Part shown: positions 27,826 to 36,498 of the stretch, one piece after another
Numbering within the stretch: position 1 is the first letter of the stretch
Layout of the letters: the number at the start of each line of letters is the position of its first letter
Position numbers and translations under genes: made by a program
Source: Paenibacillus planticolens
Lineage (GTDB): Bacteria > Bacillota > Bacilli > Paenibacillales > NBRC-103111
Assembly (NCBI RefSeq): GCF_013141725.1
Contig: NZ_WHNZ01000081.1
Coordinates: 1-64,000 of the forward strand
Length of the DNA stretch: 64,000 nt
Direction: 5' to 3'
Notes under the pieces: model-generated
The model's database searches: none
What the model saw: the letters and a program-made list of their open reading frames with translations, nothing else
What the model was told of the DNA's origin: nothing

Positions 27826-28566
27826 ATGCAAGTTGAAGTCTGGTCTGATTTTGCATGTCCGTTCTGTTACATCGGCAAGCGCAAATTTGAAGCCGCATTG
27901 GAACAGTTCCCGAATAAAAATGAAGTGGAAGTTATTTACCGCAGCTTTGAGCTTGACCCTAACGCCCCGAAAGATGTGGACTATGATGTTCACGATATGC
28001 TGGCATCCAAGTACGGCATGAGCCGCGAACAAGCCAAAGGGATGAATGACCAAATGGTCGGCCAGGCGCAATCCGTCGGATTAACCTATCATTTTGATAC
28101 GATGGTTGTGACCAACACGTTCGATGCGCACCGTTTGACTCAATTCGCTGCCAAACACAATAAAATGCACGAAATGACGGAACGGCTGCTCAAGGCTTAT
28201 TTCACAGAATCGAAACATATCGGGGATCATGAAACGTTGGCCGAGCTAGCGGCAGAGGTTGGTCTCGATAAAAACGAAGTCGCCGCGATGCTTGCTGGTG
28301 ACGATTATACGAAGGAAGTGCGCAGCGATGAGCAAACAGCGAGTCAGCTTGGCGCGCGGGGAGTTCCTTTTTTCGTGATCGATCGAAAATATGGGATTTC
28401 CGGTGCTCAGTCGAGCGAAGTGTTCCTTCAAGCCGTACAGAAAGCTTGGGAAGAAGTGAAGCCGCTCACTGTACTTAATGCGCCTGGCATGGATGATGCC
28501 GGCGAAGCTTGTGTTGACGGCGTTTGTGCCGCACCTTCCGGTGAGGTTCCAAAGACTAACAAATAA
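27826..28566 (+). CDS. DsbA-family (FrnE-like) oxidoreductase
   Basis: The protein has 246 residues and no signal peptide, so it is cytosolic. GCGGAGGTG precedes the ATG. The thioredoxin-like fold begins at residue 2, with the active-site CPFC at residues 11-14, followed by YIGKRKFEAAL. The helical insert and the later segment GARGVPFFVIDRKYGISGAQ (cis-Pro loop and family motif) place it in the FrnE/2-hydroxychromene-2-carboxylate isomerase-like branch of the DsbA family. A further Cys pair (ACVDGVCAAP) lies near the C-terminus, as in FrnE proteins linked to disulfide stress. It is monocistronic with its own promoter and terminator. Confidence 0.88.
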   Translation: MQVEVWSDFACPFCYIGKRKFEAALEQFPNKNEVEVIYRSFELDPNAPKDVDYDVHDMLASKYGMSREQAKGMNDQMVGQAQSVGLTYHFDTMVVTNTFDAHRLTQFAAKHNKMHEMTERLLKAYFTESKHIGDHETLAELAAEVGLDKNEVAAMLAGDDYTKEVRSDEQTASQLGARGVPFFVIDRKYGISGAQSSEVFLQAVQKAWEEVKPLTVLNAPGMDDAGEACVDGVCAAPSGEVPKTNK

Positions 28567-28582
28567 ATACTTTTACATGAAA

Positions 28583-28633
28583 GAGGAGATGTCTCTAAAG
28601 GTCAATATGACCTTTGAGGCATCTTCTTTTTTT
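28583..28633 (+). terminator. Intrinsic terminator
   Basis: A long stem with AAAGGTCA/TGACCTTT at its centre and GAGATG/CATCTTC below is followed by a run of seven or more T. Confidence 0.88.
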
Positions 28634-28649
28634 ATTAAGGCTAGGCATG

Positions 28650-28709
28650 CAGATCCACCCAGAGGTGGAGGGCAGAGCACGAAAATCAACTCGAGGGTGG
28701 ACTTTTTTC
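28650..28709 (+). promoter_or_regulatory. Candidate attenuator-like hairpins
   Basis: TCCACC (28654-28659) can pair with GGTGGA (28664-28669) in a tight hairpin. Extended by one base as TCCACCC, it can instead pair with GGGTGGA (28695-28701), which is followed by CTTTTTTC. The two pairings exclude each other and precede the gene at 28770. Confidence 0.4.
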
Positions 28710-28769
28710 ATTTCATTTTATTTTATACTTGATCCTGAGTTCACCAAACATTGAAAGAGAGGCTTCAAA

Positions 28770-29219
28770 ATGAATACCTATTTAATTGTGCTTGTCATCC
28801 TTATTCTCCTAATGGTTAGAGAAAGAGAAGTTCGCCCTTCCCGCATGTGGATTACACCTGCTTTGTTTGTATGGTTAATCTTTTCAAACGTTTTGCAAAA
28901 GACTGCTATGACGCCGCTTAATCTTCTGCTCTATGTGATTTGCCTGTTTGTCGGCATAGGCATCGGCCTATGGCGAGGAAAGCTTGACAAAGTCCGAATT
29001 CACCCTCAATCGGGCAAAGTAACTTCGCAAAGCTCGTGGGCCAGCATCGTCTTATTCATGGGCATTGTGCTCTTGCGCATGCTTGCAGAATCTTGGGGGA
29101 AAGCGCATCTTCTGGTATCATTGAGCAGTGCGCTATTATTTATTTCGCTGGGGAGCGTATGCGCAAGACGTTACTTCCTGTTTCTAAGATATAAGCAATT
29201 ACGCGGCTCAACCAGATAA
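28770..29219 (+). CDS. CcdC-like (DUF1453) membrane protein
   Basis: The protein has 149 residues with four predicted transmembrane helices (about 3-18, 28-45, 50-68, 90-135 as two helices) and basic loops. AGAGAGG lies upstream of the ATG. The size, the helix layout and the REVRPSRMWITPALF start resemble the CcdC/DUF1453 family of Bacillales. Its role in cytochrome c maturation is not firmly shown for all members. It sits 23 nt before the sensor kinase gene, so it probably belongs to the same transcript; a role as a membrane partner of the kinase is possible. Assignment is by overall pattern and therefore moderate. Confidence 0.6.
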   Translation: MNTYLIVLVILILLMVREREVRPSRMWITPALFVWLIFSNVLQKTAMTPLNLLLYVICLFVGIGIGLWRGKLDKVRIHPQSGKVTSQSSWASIVLFMGIVLLRMLAESWGKAHLLVSLSSALLFISLGSVCARRYFLFLRYKQLRGSTR

Positions 29220-29242
29220 TACGATGGGGGATAAGTGTTCGT

Positions 29243-30481
29243 ATGCAAGCTCAGCAACGGTTATCAACTATTATTGCCAAAGTGTATCAAAAATTCCGAG
29301 TCATTTTGATTACCGGCATCTTTATCTATATCATCGCAAAAACGATGGATTCGGAATCCGTTTTACAAACTGGACTTGGGATCATGCTTACCGCAGCTTG
29401 TATGGCGCTGCTCTGGATACCGGCCCAATGGAAGGCCGGGAGCAAGCATGTTCTCATGGTCACGGCACTGTGGCTGGCGAATGTAAGCTATTGGGTTCTG
29501 CTGCATGGAGAAAGGCCGGCGATTGCGCTGATGTTTTTTCTTATCGGCTATGCGGCCTATAAGCTGCCGACCGTACATTCCATATCGTTAGTGATCGCGG
29601 TAATCGCGACCAACACAGCGCTTCTTTTAATGATGAAACAAGTTGGCTTTAATGAACTGCTGCTGAACGCTTTAACGGGCGCAGGGATATATGGTCTCTT
29701 CTGGGGAGCGCGCATGCGAAGGGAAGCGAATGAAAGCAGCCGGCGTCATTTGGAAGAATTAAGTCATATGCATGCCCGATTGGAACTGGCGTACGAAGAG
29801 CTTCAAAGGACGCATCGCGAGCTGGAAGAAGCGACGGCCCGATCGCAGCGGTATGCCGTACTTGAAGAGAGAACCAGAATTGCCAGAGATATTCACGACA
29901 GTATTGGGCATGGACTAACTTCCGTTATTGTTCAGCTTCAGGCATTGCCCTACGTCATTAAAGTGGAACCCGGCAATATGGATCAAACGATAAGCAATGT
30001 TTTGGATGTGGCGCGGAACTGTCTCAAGGAAGTACGGCTCGTTGTTCATCAAATGGCCAATGAGGACTCAGGAAATGGTCCAACTGAATTGCAAAACCTG
30101 ATTCGAAACGTGCAGCAACAGAGCGGTTTGCCAATCAAGTTTACATGTGCCGGGCCCATGCGTCCCTGGAATACCGGAATCTCGGAATTGATGTATCGCT
30201 TGCTGCAAGAAGCTTTGACGAATGTCATTCGTCATGCCGAGGCAGCGAAGGTTGAGATTGATCTGTATGAAAGTCGGGAAATGCTCGTTTTATCGGTCAA
30301 AGACGATGGTATTTACACGAAGGATACGGAACTTTCACCGGGGTTTGGCATGTCCGGAATGATTGCGCGCTGCGAGAGAATCGGAGGTTCGTGCCAATTT
30401 GAACCTTGCGATCCGCATGGATTGGGTATCACGTTCAAGGTGCCGCTTACTAACCGTCATGAGAAAGGTGATCCGTCATGA
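29243..30481 (+). CDS. NarL/DesK-type sensor histidine kinase
   Basis: The protein has 412 residues. The N-terminal part (about 15-150) has four to five transmembrane helices. A coiled coil follows (about 160-205). The HisKA_3 dimerisation region has the phosphoacceptor His218 in ERTRIARDIHDSIGHGLTS. The HATPase domain (about 300-405) shows LLQEALTNVIRHAEA and the Gly-rich GFGMSGMIARCERIGG. This is the DesK/LiaS class, which senses through membrane helices. The response regulator gene overlaps the end of this gene by 4 nt (ATGA), so the two are translationally coupled. The signal and targets are unknown. Confidence 0.88.
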   Translation: MQAQQRLSTIIAKVYQKFRVILITGIFIYIIAKTMDSESVLQTGLGIMLTAACMALLWIPAQWKAGSKHVLMVTALWLANVSYWVLLHGERPAIALMFFLIGYAAYKLPTVHSISLVIAVIATNTALLLMMKQVGFNELLLNALTGAGIYGLFWGARMRREANESSRRHLEELSHMHARLELAYEELQRTHRELEEATARSQRYAVLEERTRIARDIHDSIGHGLTSVIVQLQALPYVIKVEPGNMDQTISNVLDVARNCLKEVRLVVHQMANEDSGNGPTELQNLIRNVQQQSGLPIKFTCAGPMRPWNTGISELMYRLLQEALTNVIRHAEAAKVEIDLYESREMLVLSVKDDGIYTKDTELSPGFGMSGMIARCERIGGSCQFEPCDPHGLGITFKVPLTNRHEKGDPS

Positions 30482-31140
30482 AAGAAGACAAAATCCGCGT
30501 AGCCATTGTAGATGATCAGCAGCTCATCCGGCATGGAATCGGGTATATGATTAGAGCGCAAACGGATATGGAATTAGCTTGGGAAGCGGCGAACGGTCGG
30601 GAAGCCGTGGATCTTGCTGCCAGTTCCCGTCCGAATGTCATTTTGATGGATGTGCAAATGCCCGAATGCAGCGGGATTGAGGCTACCCGTGAAATAATGG
30701 CGGCCTTTCCCAGCACGAAGGTGGTCATTTTGACGACCTTCGATTTAGAAGGGTATGTCTATGACGGTATCCGTGCGGGAGCGGTGGGGTATTTGCTCAA
30801 AGATGCTGCGCCTGAGGATTTGATTGATGCCATTAGGGCTGCGCATCGCGGCGAAGCGATTTTTCGCACGGCTGTAGCGGCCAAAGTGATCGCGAATGCC
30901 ATACAAGCATCGGCGGCGGCCGAGCAAATGCCGGTTTCGATGATGGAAGATTTTACGGAACGGGAGCATGAAGTGCTGCAGGAGATGGCGTACGGATTAC
31001 GGAACGAAGAAATTGCCGCGAAGCTGCATATCAGCGAGAGCACAGTGAAAACACACGTTCATCGCATCTTGAAAAAAATTGGCGTCGAAGACCGAACGCA
31101 AGCCGTCGTCTATGCAATTCGCAATAGAATCGTGAAGTAA
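30478..31140 (+). CDS. NarL/LuxR-family response regulator
   Basis: The protein has 220 residues. The receiver domain (1-125) has the acidic pair VDD near residue 11, phosphoacceptor Asp58 in ILMDVQMPE, and Lys in YLLKDAAPEDL. The LuxR-type helix-turn-helix (about 152-215) shows FTEREHEVLQEMAYGLRNEE and ISESTVKTHVHRILKKIGV. It is the cognate partner of the upstream kinase by the 4-nt gene overlap. An imperfect terminator at 31146-31187 ends the unit. Confidence 0.9.
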   Translation: MKEDKIRVAIVDDQQLIRHGIGYMIRAQTDMELAWEAANGREAVDLAASSRPNVILMDVQMPECSGIEATREIMAAFPSTKVVILTTFDLEGYVYDGIRAGAVGYLLKDAAPEDLIDAIRAAHRGEAIFRTAVAAKVIANAIQASAAAEQMPVSMMEDFTEREHEVLQEMAYGLRNEEIAAKLHISESTVKTHVHRILKKIGVEDRTQAVVYAIRNRIVK

Positions 31141-31145
31141 ATTAC

Positions 31146-31187
31146 AAAGAGTCCGGACTTCGCTGCTGAAGAACGAACTCTTTTTTC
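31146..31187 (+). terminator. Intrinsic terminator, imperfect stem
   Basis: AAAGAGT pairs with ACTCTTT; an inner CTTC/GAAG stem lies between them, and T's follow. Confidence 0.6.
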
Positions 31188-31260
31188 GTCTTTACTGACC
31201 CATTGTCAAAAATGATGGCAACAATAATGATGACGAAAAGGGATTTTGATTTGATTGAAT

Positions 31261-31276
31261 ATGAAAGCGCTTTTGC
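31261..31276 (+). promoter_or_regulatory. cre-like site (CcpA operator) upstream of mtlA
   Basis: ATGAAAGCGCTTTTGC matches the catabolite-response consensus (WTGNAARCGNWWWCA) except at the last two conserved bases. It lies about 55 nt before mtlA, consistent with catabolite repression of mannitol uptake. Confidence 0.6.
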
Positions 31277-31330
31277 TTTACGATAAGTACATAAACAATA
31301 TCATGATTCTAATCATGGGAGGTTATCCTA

Positions 31331-32755
31331 ATGGATACATCAGCTACACAAAGACAAACATCTACGGGTGATACTCGCGTAAAGGTTCAACGTTTTGGCC
31401 GTTTTTTGAGCGGAATGGTGATGCCGAATATCGGTGCTTTTATTGCGTGGGGGCTCATTACGGCTTTATTTATCCCGACAGGCTGGATTCCGAATGAATA
31501 TTTAGCGAAGCTGGTAGGACCGATGATCACGTATTTGCTGCCACTGCTCATCGGGTACACTGGGGGGACAATGATTCACGGGACGCGCGGCGGTGTCATC
31601 GGCGCTGTGACGACGATGGGGGTCGTGATCGGAACGGACATCCCGATGTTCATGGGAGCGATGATCGTCGGTCCTTTCGCAGCCTGGGTGCTCAAACGAT
31701 TCGATAAATCGATCGAGGGCAAGGTCAAATCCGGGTTCGAGATGCTTGTTAACAATTTCTCTTCCGGAATTATTGGCGGCATTTTGGCGGTTCTCGCTTA
31801 TACGGTTGTAGGTCCGGCTGTTCAGGTCGTAAGCAAAGCTCTCTCATATGGTGTTCAAACGCTTGTGAATGCAGGCTTGCTGCCGTTGGCGAACGTGTTG
31901 ATCGAACCAGCCAAAGTATTGTTTCTGAACAATGCCATCAACCATGGCGTGCTCAGCCCGATTGCCTTGGAGCAAGCCTCCAAAACCGGCAAGTCGATTC
32001 TGTTCATGTTGGAATCGAATCCGGGTCCGGGTCTTGGCATATTACTTGCCTATTGGTTAGTCGGACGCGGTTCCGCCAGACTATCGGCTCCGGGCGCGGC
32101 AATCATTCACTTCTTTGGCGGGATTCATGAAATTTATTTCCCGTATATTTTGATGAATCCTCGTTTGATTCTTGCGGTTATTGCAGGCGGGGTAACGGGA
32201 ACGTTTACGTTCTCTATGTTCAATGCAGGCCTTGTGGCTCCGCCATCGCCGGGAAGTATTTTCGCGTATATTGCAATGGCGCCAAAAGGCGGAATGCTTT
32301 CGATTTTCACAGGCGTTATCACAGCAACCGTTGTTTCCTTTATCGTAGCCGCTCTATTGCTGAAAACGAGCAAGCAGTCCGAAGGCGAAGAGAATCTGGA
32401 ACAAGCTGCTGAGAAAATGAAGCAAATGAAGCAGGCTTCTAGCACAACTGCTGCCCCTGCGGCAGTGACGAAACCAGCCAGCGAGGTTAACAAAATTGTT
32501 TTCTCTTGCGATGCCGGGATGGGGTCAAGTGCGATGGGAGCTTCCGTTTTGAGAAAGAAAATGAAAGAAGCGGGCGTTGGCGTCACGGTTATTAATACGG
32601 CGATCAGTGAAATACCCGCCGATGCCGATATCGTCGTCACCCATAAATCGTTGACAGACCGGGCGCGTAATCAAGCCCCGCAGGCGGAACATATCTCTAT
32701 CGACAATTTTATGAAAAGTCCTGAGTATGACGAGCTCGTCAAACGATTGAGTTAG
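31331..32755 (+). CDS. mtlA: PTS mannitol transporter EIICB
   Basis: The protein has 474 residues. The EIIC domain (about 20-345) spans the membrane and has the mannitol-class motif GGIHEIYFPYILMNP. A charged linker (about 350-385) leads to the EIIB domain with phosphocysteine Cys393 in IVFSCDAGMGSSAMGA. EIIA is absent from this chain and is supplied by mtlF downstream, as in other Firmicutes. It imports mannitol and phosphorylates it to mannitol-1-phosphate. GGGAGG lies upstream of the ATG, and a cre-like site lies further up. Confidence 0.94.
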   Translation: MDTSATQRQTSTGDTRVKVQRFGRFLSGMVMPNIGAFIAWGLITALFIPTGWIPNEYLAKLVGPMITYLLPLLIGYTGGTMIHGTRGGVIGAVTTMGVVIGTDIPMFMGAMIVGPFAAWVLKRFDKSIEGKVKSGFEMLVNNFSSGIIGGILAVLAYTVVGPAVQVVSKALSYGVQTLVNAGLLPLANVLIEPAKVLFLNNAINHGVLSPIALEQASKTGKSILFMLESNPGPGLGILLAYWLVGRGSARLSAPGAAIIHFFGGIHEIYFPYILMNPRLILAVIAGGVTGTFTFSMFNAGLVAPPSPGSIFAYIAMAPKGGMLSIFTGVITATVVSFIVAALLLKTSKQSEGEENLEQAAEKMKQMKQASSTTAAPAAVTKPASEVNKIVFSCDAGMGSSAMGASVLRKKMKEAGVGVTVINTAISEIPADADIVVTHKSLTDRARNQAPQAEHISIDNFMKSPEYDELVKRLS

Positions 32756-32765
32756 TATACCTGTT

Positions 32766-32791
32766 TAACGCTGGCTATTTTGCCGGCGTTA
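32766..32791 (+). other. Hairpin between mtlA and mtlR
   Basis: TAACGCTGGC pairs with GCCGGCGTTA (one G-T pair) without a U-tract. It may stabilise the mtlA message or reduce read-through into mtlR. Confidence 0.55.
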
Positions 32792-32813
32792 TCTCCATTT
32801 TGGTAAGAGGTGC

Positions 32814-34868
32814 ATGAACATGAGAGTGACTCACAGGCATCGTCAAATTCTAGAGCTGCTGCTCAGCCGGAGTGACGAGGTGACAGCTGGGGAAATTGCT
32901 GCGGAGATTAAAGTAAGCACGAGAACCGTTCATAGGGAGCTATCGGAGCTGGAGGCAATTGTCGCAGATTCGGGATTGACGCTGCAAAAAAAATCGGGCA
33001 AAGGCATTCTTCTGCAAGGAGACCCCGGGACACTGGAGGCTTTCAAGCGGAACCTGCTGAACGCTTCTGCCGTTGAATATTCCGCACAAGACCGCAAGCT
33101 GCTCATTCTTTGCATGCTGCTGCAAGAGGACGAACCCGTCAAGCTTTTTACACTTTCTCATGAACTCAGCGTTACGATTCCTACGATTACAAGCGACCTA
33201 GATGAATTGGAGGGCTGGATTCAGAAGGCTGATCTTATTCTTGTTCGCAGAAGAGGATACGGCGTCGGTTTAAGCGGCTCCGAAGCGAACATGCGAAAAA
33301 TGATTTCGCGATTGGCGAGAAATTATTTGGACGAATCGGATTTGTTCGGCAACGCAGTCCAGGTGCTCACGCCTGTCACAATGAAACTGCTTGAGCTTAT
33401 CGGCAAGGAGCATTTTTCCAAAGTGGAGGAAGCCTTATGGCAAGCTGAAGATGAAGGGCTGAACGCTTTATCCGAAAGTAATTATACGAATCTTCTGATT
33501 CACATATCCATTGCAGTCTCTAGAATTCAGCTTGGAAGAGCGATTGAGCTGCATGCGGAAAAGCAATCTATCCGCCAGAGCGAGCTGCTCACCCATGTGA
33601 TCGGCTATTTGACCAAGGCAATTGAGATGGAATTTTCAACAGCTGAGATCTCTTATATAGCCGAGCTGCTTCAACCTAGGGATGTCTCTCACCCGAATCA
33701 GCTCCTTCCGCAAGAAGAGCTCAGCTACATGGAAATTGTATGGAAGCTGATTCGTCATATGGAGGCGCGAAGCGGGATCAATTACAGCAGTGATCGCTCC
33801 CTGAAGGACGGTTTGCTAAGCCATCTCGAATCGGCACTGAAGCAGCTGCGGACAGGAGCTAATATTCGCAACCCGCTGCTGGCCCAAATTAAGAAAGACT
33901 ATGAAGGGCTGTTTGAAGATATACGGGAAGCGGTTAATGAGACGATAACCGAGGCAGTCGTACCGGATGAAGAAATCGGCTATCTGGTCATGCATTTCGG
34001 GGCTTCGCTGGAGAGGCAGAAGCAGTTCCGCCGCAATGTAAGAGCGATTCTCGTATGCACCAGCGGATTGGGAACGTCCAAAATGCTCGCTGTCCGTTTG
34101 ACGAAGGAGCTTCCGCAAATCGATATCGTTGGTCACGCTTCATGGTTTGAAGCGGCGCGCATTCCAGAGAGCGAGTATGATTTGATCATCTCGACGGTGG
34201 ATTTGCCCTTGGATGAGGAGCAATACATGAAGCTGAGCCCGCTCTTGACGAAGGAAGAGGCGGAGCGTCTGCGGCTTTTTATCCAAAACGTGACGTTGCA
34301 AAAAGACGATGTCGTTAAGGAGCAGGCGGAGCTGTCGCCCGAAGCCGGCTTGAGAACAGACAGATTGTATCGTATTAAGCAGTATGTCAACGAAATCGTC
34401 AGGATCATCGATCAATTCACCGTTCATCGTTTGGAGCAATCGTTCGATAGTTTACAGGCAACGCTGCTGGAAATGTGCAGCTATGTCAAGTTAACCGATG
34501 TCATCGAGGACGTAGACCGGATTGTTGAACTTTTGATAAAAAGGGAACGGCAAAGCAGCCAAGTCATCCCGGATACGGGGCTGGCCCTCTTTCATATCCG
34601 AAGTGAATTCGTGAAAGTGCCGTCATTGACTTTATTCCGTTTATCGCAGGACTTGGTGCTGGATCAGATTACGCCTTCGGGAGTAAGGCAAGTGCTGTTG
34701 ATGCTTGGCCCGCAGGAGCTTTCGAAGGAAAGCTTGGAGGTGCTCAGCGAAATTAGCTCCTATCTGCTCATTCCGCAAATGATTGAACTGCTCAAAGAGG
34801 GCAGCCAGCAGGAAATTAAACAATTTTTATCCCAAGAGCTTGAGGCTTTTTTAGAAAATAAAAAATAG
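32814..34868 (+). CDS. mtlR: Mannitol operon activator MtlR (PRD regulator)
   Basis: The protein has 684 residues. The N-terminus has tandem helix-turn-helix regions (about 5-60, VSTRTVHRELSELEAIV; a second DNA-binding-like segment near 85-165). Two PRD domains follow (about 190-400) with histidines suited to phosphorylation by PTS proteins. An EIIB-like domain (about 405-500) has AILVCTSGLGTSKMLAVRL with its cysteine. A C-terminal EIIA-like domain (about 540-684) has DTGLALFHIRSEFV. MtlR activates mtl transcription in the presence of mannitol and is controlled by HPr and EII phosphorylation. RBS AGAGGTG overlaps the start region; an in-frame ATG two codons later is an equal alternative. Confidence 0.93.
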   Translation: MNMRVTHRHRQILELLLSRSDEVTAGEIAAEIKVSTRTVHRELSELEAIVADSGLTLQKKSGKGILLQGDPGTLEAFKRNLLNASAVEYSAQDRKLLILCMLLQEDEPVKLFTLSHELSVTIPTITSDLDELEGWIQKADLILVRRRGYGVGLSGSEANMRKMISRLARNYLDESDLFGNAVQVLTPVTMKLLELIGKEHFSKVEEALWQAEDEGLNALSESNYTNLLIHISIAVSRIQLGRAIELHAEKQSIRQSELLTHVIGYLTKAIEMEFSTAEISYIAELLQPRDVSHPNQLLPQEELSYMEIVWKLIRHMEARSGINYSSDRSLKDGLLSHLESALKQLRTGANIRNPLLAQIKKDYEGLFEDIREAVNETITEAVVPDEEIGYLVMHFGASLERQKQFRRNVRAILVCTSGLGTSKMLAVRLTKELPQIDIVGHASWFEAARIPESEYDLIISTVDLPLDEEQYMKLSPLLTKEEAERLRLFIQNVTLQKDDVVKEQAELSPEAGLRTDRLYRIKQYVNEIVRIIDQFTVHRLEQSFDSLQATLLEMCSYVKLTDVIEDVDRIVELLIKRERQSSQVIPDTGLALFHIRSEFVKVPSLTLFRLSQDLVLDQITPSGVRQVLLMLGPQELSKESLEVLSEISSYLLIPQMIELLKEGSQQEIKQFLSQELEAFLENKK

Positions 34869-34889
34869 AAGTCAAGGGGAGAACCTACT

Positions 34890-35327
34890 ATGAGTATCTT
34901 ATCGATCAATAAAGTGAAGCTGAATGCACAACCGAAAGACAAATTCGAAGCCATTCGTATGGCCGGTCAATTGCTCGTTGACGCCGGTCACGCCTCTGAA
35001 GCTTACATCGCCAAAATGCTGGAGCGGGAAGAGACGCTCTCGACGTATATGGGGAACGGGTTAGCGATCCCGCACGGCACACAGGATTCCAAGTCGCTCA
35101 TTTCCTCGACGGGACTGTCCATCGTGCAAATTCCGCAAGGCGTCGATTTCGGAGAAGGCGAGAAAGCTTTCCTCGTGATTGGCATTGCAGCCGTAGGCGA
35201 CGATCATTTGGATATTTTGACGAATGTCGCCATGATTTGCTCGGATGATGATAGTATGGAAAACATTATGAAAGCAGCGACAGCCGAAGAGATGGTTACC
35301 ATTTTTGAAAGCGGGATGGAATCATGA
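34890..35327 (+). CDS. mtlF: PTS mannitol EIIA
   Basis: The protein has 145 residues and forms a single EIIA domain of the mannitol/fructose class. The active His62 lies in MGNGLAIPHGTQDSK, and the C-terminal DDHLDILTNVAMICSDDD matches the family. It takes the phosphate from HPr and passes it to Cys393 of MtlA. AAGGGGAG lies upstream. It overlaps mtlD by 4 nt (ATGA). Confidence 0.93.
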   Translation: MSILSINKVKLNAQPKDKFEAIRMAGQLLVDAGHASEAYIAKMLEREETLSTYMGNGLAIPHGTQDSKSLISSTGLSIVQIPQGVDFGEGEKAFLVIGIAAVGDDHLDILTNVAMICSDDDSMENIMKAATAEEMVTIFESGMES

Positions 35328-36481
35328 AGGCTCTCCATTTCGGCGCAGGGAATATCGGCAGAGGCTTTATTGGACTTGTGCTCTCTCAGGCAGGATACGA
35401 AGTGATTTTCTCCGATGTGAATGATAGCCTGGTTGAGCTCCTTCAGAAACGACAGACGTACAAAGTGTCCTTGGCAGATGCTGATCATGCTTCATTCAAC
35501 GTTACGAATGTAACAGCAATTAACGGAAAAAACGGGAATGATGTCGCTGAAGCGGTTGCGCAGGCGGATCTCATCACGACAGCCGTTGGCGTGAACATTT
35601 TGCAGCACATTGCGGGCGGTATTGCCAAAGGGCTGGAGCTGCGCCTGGAGCGCGGCGCGGCGCCGCTGCATATCATTGCCTGTGAGAATGCGATCGGCGG
35701 CAGCACGCAGCTCAAAGATCATGTGTTCAGCCATTTGAGCGAGGAGCTGCAGGCAAAGGTGAGCCGGAACGTCGCTTTCCCGGATGCCGCCGTCGACCGC
35801 ATCGTGCCGATCCAGAACAATGAAGATCCGCTCGAGGTCATCGTAGAGCCGTTCTACGAGTGGGTCATTGACGAATCGCAAATGATTCCCGGCTTTCAAC
35901 GTATCGAAGGGGTCCATTATGTCAACAAGCTTGAGCCTTACATCGAACGAAAGCTTTTCACAGTCAATACGGGACATTGTGTCGCCGCTTATTTAGGGTA
36001 TTTGCAAGGTTTCAATACCATTCAAGAAGCAATGGCCAATAAGGAAATTGCTGATCTTGTGCAGCAAGTGATGGAAGAAACGGGCGCTGTACTTCTCCGG
36101 AAATATGGGTTTGATGCAGCGGAGCATACGAACTATATTCATAAAATTTTAAATCGTTTCATCAACCCGTATTTGACGGATGAAGTCACGCGTGTCGGCA
36201 GATCGCCGATCCGCAAGTTATCCAGCAACGATCGCCTTGTCCGTCCTGCGCTGCAAGCCTATGAGTTGGGGATGACTCCCAAGCATCTTGCGATGGCAAT
36301 GGCAGCAGCGCTCCGTTTTGACGTTGCCGACGATCCGGAAGCCTTGCAAATTCAAACCGATTTACATGACTTGGGCCTTGCTCAAACGATAACCAAATAC
36401 ACGACAATCCGCGAGGATCATCCGATTCATGCTGAAATTGTCAACCACTATGAGCGGCTGAAGAAAGCTGTGCAATCCTAA
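35324..36481 (+). CDS. mtlD: Mannitol-1-phosphate 5-dehydrogenase
   Basis: The protein has 385 residues, the usual family length. The Rossmann nucleotide site is at the very start (MKALHFGAGNIGRGFIG). Further marks are NAIGGSTQLKDHVF, DAAVDRIVPIQ and the catalytic-region segment KLFTVNTGHCVAAYLGY. It oxidises mannitol-1-phosphate to fructose-6-phosphate with NAD. The start codon overlaps the end of mtlF, so the two are coupled. Confidence 0.95.
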   Translation: MKALHFGAGNIGRGFIGLVLSQAGYEVIFSDVNDSLVELLQKRQTYKVSLADADHASFNVTNVTAINGKNGNDVAEAVAQADLITTAVGVNILQHIAGGIAKGLELRLERGAAPLHIIACENAIGGSTQLKDHVFSHLSEELQAKVSRNVAFPDAAVDRIVPIQNNEDPLEVIVEPFYEWVIDESQMIPGFQRIEGVHYVNKLEPYIERKLFTVNTGHCVAAYLGYLQGFNTIQEAMANKEIADLVQQVMEETGAVLLRKYGFDAAEHTNYIHKILNRFINPYLTDEVTRVGRSPIRKLSSNDRLVRPALQAYELGMTPKHLAMAMAAALRFDVADDPEALQIQTDLHDLGLAQTITKYTTIREDHPIHAEIVNHYERLKKAVQS

Positions 36482-36498
36482 GAAAGGGGAGTTCTCAC

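Noticed and set aside
32134..32640. 168-codon minus-strand frame inside mtlA
   Set aside because: It mirrors the hydrophobic codons of the EIIC domain; mtlA motifs and operon context are clear.
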